Part shown: one piece after another, positions 51,446 to 51,549 of the stretch
Numbering within the stretch: the stretch's first letter is position 1
How the letters are laid out: every line of letters starts with the position of its first letter
Assembly (NCBI GenBank): GCA_944324375.1
Contig: CALUWB010000007.1
Location: forward strand, 1 to 51,549
Direction: 5' to 3'
Length of the DNA stretch: 51,549 nucleotides
Source of the DNA: Candidatus Gastranaerophilales bacterium
GTDB lineage: Bacteria; Cyanobacteriota; Vampirovibrionia; Gastranaerophilales; Gastranaerophilaceae
Program-made: the position numbers and the translations under genes
Notes under the pieces: generated by a model
The model's database searches: none
What the model saw: the letters and a program-made list of their open reading frames with translations, nothing else
What the model was told of the DNA's origin: nothing

Positions 51446-51549
51446 ATGAAAGATGAAGCCGAAAATAAAAAAAATAATACACAAGAAGAACAAAATAAAA
51501 ATGAAGAAAATAATGATAGACCCGAATATGCAAAAAAACGAGTTTTCGT
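51446..51549 (+). CDS. Start of an unidentified protein, cut by the window end
   Basis: ATG at 51446, 11 bases after the marR stop, with AGAGGT upstream. The 34 visible residues are hydrophilic (MKDEAENKKNNTQEEQNKNE) and end PEYAKKRVF, as in the cytosolic tail just before the membrane anchor of an EmrA/HlyD-type efflux adaptor. A marR-emrAB layout is common, so this is a reasonable guess only. Confidence 0.6.
   Translation, partial: MKDEAENKKNNTQEEQNKNEENNDRPEYAKKRVF

Noticed and set aside
1-51549. CRISPR arrays, insertion sequences, phage genes, rRNA or tRNA genes
   Set aside because: Reading the intergenic regions on both strands showed no regularly spaced repeats, transposase-like frames, phage structural genes, tRNA cloverleafs or rRNA motifs. 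A dedicated tRNA and ncRNA scan could still find something short.

Overview
The window is AT-rich (by eye about 70% A+T) chromosomal DNA from a bacterium with flagellar genes. I think it most likely belongs to the non-photosynthetic sister lineage of Cyanobacteria (Vampirovibrionia/Melainabacteria, Gastranaerophilales-like). The reasons are the very low GC, the order rplQ-truA-rplM-rpsI after the alpha operon (as in Cyanobacteria), a B12-dependent ribonucleotide reductase, and small proteins with an N-terminal 'NF-x-AK' signature of a kind I associate with that lineage. This is inference; no 16S gene or other decisive marker is present, and a low-GC Firmicute is the main alternative.

Layout: (1) 1-2978, minus: two translationally coupled TPR proteins with a GT9-like C-terminal domain; the downstream one runs off the left edge. 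(2) 3206-5440, plus: rod genes (two FlgF/FlgG-family proteins, FlgB, FlgC), closed by a strong terminator. (3) 5672-8683, plus: a 1003-residue EF-hand protein with a duplicated aromatic module. (4) 8739-13831, minus: infA-rpmJ-rpsM-rpsK-rpsD-rpoA-rplQ-truA-rplM-rpsI, with a structured leader before rpsD. (5) 14193-20225: a low-complexity protein, a B12-type radical SAM protein, an AI-2E-family membrane protein, a GNAT-like protein and nrdJ. (6) 20275-33938: a surface-glycan island. An eight-gene minus operon encodes a WecF-like transferase, DegT aminotransferase, FkbM methyltransferase, WbqC, a beta-propeller protein, an acetolactate-synthase-like enzyme, an ATP-grasp protein and a phosphoesterase. 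A plus-strand four-domain fusion and two minus-strand glycosyltransferases sharing an extra Rossmann-like module adjoin it. (7) 34025-41093, minus: fliE-fliF-(divergent fliG-like)-fliH-flhA-yidD and a papain/calpain-like protein. (8) 41396-44581: a SWIM-SNF2 helicase. (9) 44805-47837, plus: a YkgJ-family protein and bioF-bioG-bioC. (10) 47838-48537: two unlisted small genes on opposite strands separated by an 84-nt imperfect hairpin. (11) 48538-50897, plus: a DUF1858 protein, then NfeD-SPFH joined by overlap to a HEPN/MNT pair. (12) 50938-51549: a MarR gene with a perfect 11-4-11 palindromic operator, and the start of what may be an efflux adaptor.

How the parts connect: flagellar basal-body and export genes lie on both sides of the glycan island and TPR-GT genes, so the sugar made there could decorate the flagellum or the envelope. 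Candidates for undescribed biology are the glycan pathway (aminotransferase plus ThDP enzyme plus ATP-grasp), the Rossmann module shared by three proteins in both orientations, the FliG-position protein that lacks a recognisable torque domain, the HEPN/MNT pair whose MNT partner lacks a metal-binding Asp, and the hairpin with its two microproteins. Several genes also have a -10 box exactly six bases before the ATG and no Shine-Dalgarno, which suggests leaderless transcripts.
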